Shown here: one piece after another, positions 61,494 through 64,000 of the stretch
How positions within the stretch are numbered: the first letter of the stretch is position 1
How the letters are laid out: every line of letters starts with the position of its first letter
Made by a program: the position numbers and the translations under genes
DNA from: Candolleomyces eurysporus
Taxonomy: Eukaryota > Basidiomycota > Agaricomycetes > Agaricales > Psathyrellaceae
Direction of reading: 5' to 3'
Assembly (NCBI GenBank): GCA_027579435.1
Contig: JANBPK010000740.1
Location: 87,111 to 151,110, forward strand
Length of the DNA: 64,000 bases
Notes under the pieces: model-generated
What the model was told of the DNA's origin: nothing
Seen by the model: only the letters and a program-made list of their open reading frames with translations
Database searches by the model: none

Positions 61494-64000
61494 TCACAAT
61501 GTACGTACTACGGAAAGGTGTATTTCGCTGGAGCTCGAGTCCAAGACTGGCGCTCCTCCGTACCATGAAGACTGGGTAGTGCGATCTGAATTAATGATAT
61601 ACTCAGGGGAAAAACCTGATATTGAACAAACCTTGCTCTCAAGAGCAGCGGTTGCGCGAAGTAAATAGGAATGCAAAACTGGGATTTCGTCTTGCGGAAT
61701 ATCGAAAACGAGTTCGTCGAGCATTGACCCGATTATCCCTAGATTGGAGAAGGGTTCATCCAGCCACGTATCTGGAAGCGAATCCCATTCCAACGCCAGG
61801 GTTAGATGTCGCATTAAAAGCGTAAAATCCCGTTTCTGAGCACGAAGTGCAAGCTTAGTGAAAACACCGCTATAGGATGATAACACAAAGAACGAGAACA
61901 ATTGATGATTTGACCAGCTCATGCTGGATTGCTCGAGCTCTGTGGCTGGGTTTGAACAAGTCTTGCAGAACGAGGTCCAATGGGTGCTGAAGTTGACCCT
62001 GCTGTACAATGTGGCCTCCGACTCCGCCGCCACGCCACGTTTGTAGTCAAGTACAAGAGTGAAGCACCGACGGGACAACTGAAGGTGATGCGAGGGCGGT
62101 ACGAAGAAACGCCTGGATCGACTTTCAGTGGTGAGAAAGTCGTGAAGGGAAGTGTGGCGCCATGTAACAGGTAGCCGATCGTGCTCGGACTGTTCTGGCA
62201 TGGAAATAATGAGTTTTAGATTATCCAGGACGCGAACGATGTCGTGAGTTTTGGTGCCAATAATCTCTGCTATACTGCTAAGGGGTAGTGGTTCGAACAG
62301 TAGCGCGATGGTCGAAATGATGTCAGAGGAGTTGGGGAGGTGTTCAGACCGAGCAAGTATTTGAGCGTAGATTGGATCGAACGCGCATCCAGGATCTATG
62401 TTTGGGGTAAGAAGGAGGTAATGACGATAGAATGGCTCCACGAGCCTGGAAGGCAGAAGAGCACAGTGCGCTACATGGTCTCCGAAATGGCCCACGCTAT
62501 ACGAAGAAGCGACTGTACTTTCTCCAGTGGACAATAGGCTGATCCACAAGATGAGACAGCGGAAGGACAAATGCAGGTGGTATGAACGTGGGGCGACGAA
62601 AGGCCCAGATCGATGTTCGTCTGTGAGGAAGTCTCGAAGGGACGTATGACAAAGGGTGACAGGCAGCTCGTCGGTCCCGGGAATGTGGATGATTGCTTGA
62701 AGATTGACCAGGACGCGGATGACCTCAAAGGGCTCAATGCCAAGAAGTTCTGCGATCCCGGTGATGGGGAGTGGCTTGAACAGCATCGCAATGGCTGAGA
62801 TGATGTCCGAAAAATGGGGGAGATCCTTGGATCGGGATAATGTTTGGGCGTAGAGGGTATCCAGGCCGGGGTTCATGTTCAGAGTGTGTGGGAGGCGATC
62901 CATTGGAGTCGAAAGCTCTTCAACGGGGTCCACAATGTACCTGAACAGAGCAGATGCGAATATGAATGACCCGTCGATGTGATCCACCAACGTGTCAAGG
63001 TCAGCCTTAACCGGCCATTCCCCTGAACTTTCAATGAATGCCTTGATTATGGGATTGCGTAATCTCTCGGTGTCGAAGCAGGTGCGTAGGAAGGTAAGGA
63101 TGTCGTCGTGAGAGCTATAGTTGATGAGGTTTTCCAAGCGGACTTGCTTGTTCATAAGGCGACTCTGGATGTGCTGCTCTACACGGCTGGTGATTAGGAA
63201 CCGCAGGGGGACGAGGGGGTTCTTCTTGAAAAAGTCGAGCATTTCGTCGATAAAAGTTGCGACGTCCTGCCGATCTTCGCACTCGTCAAGTCCATCAATT
63301 ACAACGAGGAAGGGTCCCTTGAGCAGGGTCGCCGCGAGGAGATGACCGCGCTTTGCTGCGGCTTTGAAAGGCTCAAAGACTAGGCGACGAAGTTGGGCGG
63401 CCAACCCCGATTGAAGCAGACCCGGCTCTGTTTTGACAGCATTTTCGATGAATGGCGCTGCCCCAGGGATGGCAGCTGCCAGCTGGCAGGCCAATGTCGT
63501 TGCAAACTTGGTCATCCTACTCCGATTACCGGCATTGCGAAAGAAGAAAAAACTTCCGACCAAGCGCCCTCTCTTCTCGAACTTAACCGCAACTGAAAGG
63601 GCGAGAGCCGATTTCCCGGACCCCACGTACCCATAGAGCCAAAGGGCGTGCGGATTGAGCAGGAGGCTGCTATCTACCCATGACACTATTCTGCGGATTA
63701 CATTAATCCGTGTGCCNGGGGAAGCAGGCTGAGTTTGGTGGGGAGGTCTCTCGATTTCGGGTGTGAGACGCATCGAGAATCGGTTGCAGCAGTTGGACGA
63801 GATCTGGAAAGCATAAGTATTATTGAGGTGAACTGGCGCGCTCATCTTGAGAAACAGCTCACCTATCTTNGGGGATGGAGACGTACTGGCCCCCAGCAAC
63901 GAAGTGCAAAGTGGAATCGTGTANTTTCAAGGTTTTGCGCCCTTGAGAAAGCCCTCAATATGGGCCGTTGGTATAAGCCATTCAGGCGACAGTTGCGGAA
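61494..64000 (-). CDS. NACHT-domain NTPase (NLR-like), 5' end outside the window
   Basis: Last exon 61494-63803, then a 58 bp intron (63804-63861) and an upstream exon from 63863 running toward the window edge. NACHT: Walker A LYGYVGSGKSALA, Walker B FLVVIDGLDECED, sensor region RFLITSRVE. The region after the NACHT is unusual: a helical/winged-helix-like block of about 140 residues occurs twice in tandem (LDTLYAQTLSRSKDLP...SDIISAIAMLF, then FDPIYAQILARSEHLP...SDIISTIALLF; each ends RHTSLHDFLT-like). No WD40, ankyrin or TPR repeats follow, and the protein ends after about 150 helical residues. The frame breaks at the N at 63717; deleting it gives FPGTRINVIRR. Role: NLR-like signalling or recognition protein, by inference from the family. 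Confidence 0.85.
61690..62980 (-). repeat. Internal duplication of the post-NACHT helical block
   Basis: Two copies of about 140 codons (about 62890-62570 and 62400-62080) align over their whole length, including YAQxLxRSxxLP, LFxPLP, VIRVL/IVRVL and HTSLxDFLT. Identity is moderate, so the duplication is not recent. Confidence 0.75.

Overview
The window looks like nuclear DNA of a filamentous basidiomycete, probably an Agaricomycete. Genes are densely broken by 48-70 bp GT-AG introns. The gene set combines fungal housekeeping genes (the five-domain AROM protein, ribose-5-phosphate isomerase, TFIIH subunit TFB5, a mitochondrial HMG-box protein, a BCS1-like AAA ATPase) with lineage-expanded families of unknown role. 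Nothing bacterial or viral was recognised. Gene models were built by hand from reading frames, splice signals and comparison between paralogs; exon coordinates are given in each entry.

Layout. 1-10 kb: decayed F-box/LRR-like exons, a secreted SGNH (GDSL) esterase, and two tandem secreted beta-rich proteins with the same nine-exon structure, one carrying a Lys/Ala/Pro tail of about 250 residues. 10-18 kb: a DUF2235 (Tle1-like alpha/beta hydrolase) protein fused to seven nearly identical WD40 repeats, a gene-poor stretch, and a truncated copy of its last WD40 repeats lying directly against a seven-TM gene. 18-28 kb: that seven-TM gene, then AROM and ribose-5-phosphate isomerase on the minus strand and TFB5 on the plus strand. 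28-40 kb: a tandem array with a unit of about 3.4 kb, each unit holding one seven-TM gene (minus) and one broken HNH-nuclease-like gene (plus). 40-50 kb: BCS1-like ATPase, a phosphotransferase-fold-like protein, mitochondrial HMG-box protein, another seven-TM gene and an F-box protein. 51-61 kb: two more seven-TM genes and a small Gly/Tyr/Asn-rich family with decayed copies. 61.5-64 kb: a NACHT (NLR-like) NTPase cut by the window edge.

How the parts may relate. AROM and ribose-5-phosphate isomerase are adjacent and metabolically close (shikimate pathway and pentose phosphate pathway). The DUF2235-WD40 and NACHT proteins have the architecture of fungal recognition or immunity-type proteins (inference). 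Seven members of one seven-TM family in 40 kb, three of them recent tandem copies, are the strongest unexplained signal.

Sequence quality. Several otherwise intact genes are broken only at 8-base homopolymers or at an N beside a G run. For three coding Ns, deleting the N restores the reading frame. These breaks are therefore more likely consensus errors than true pseudogenes.
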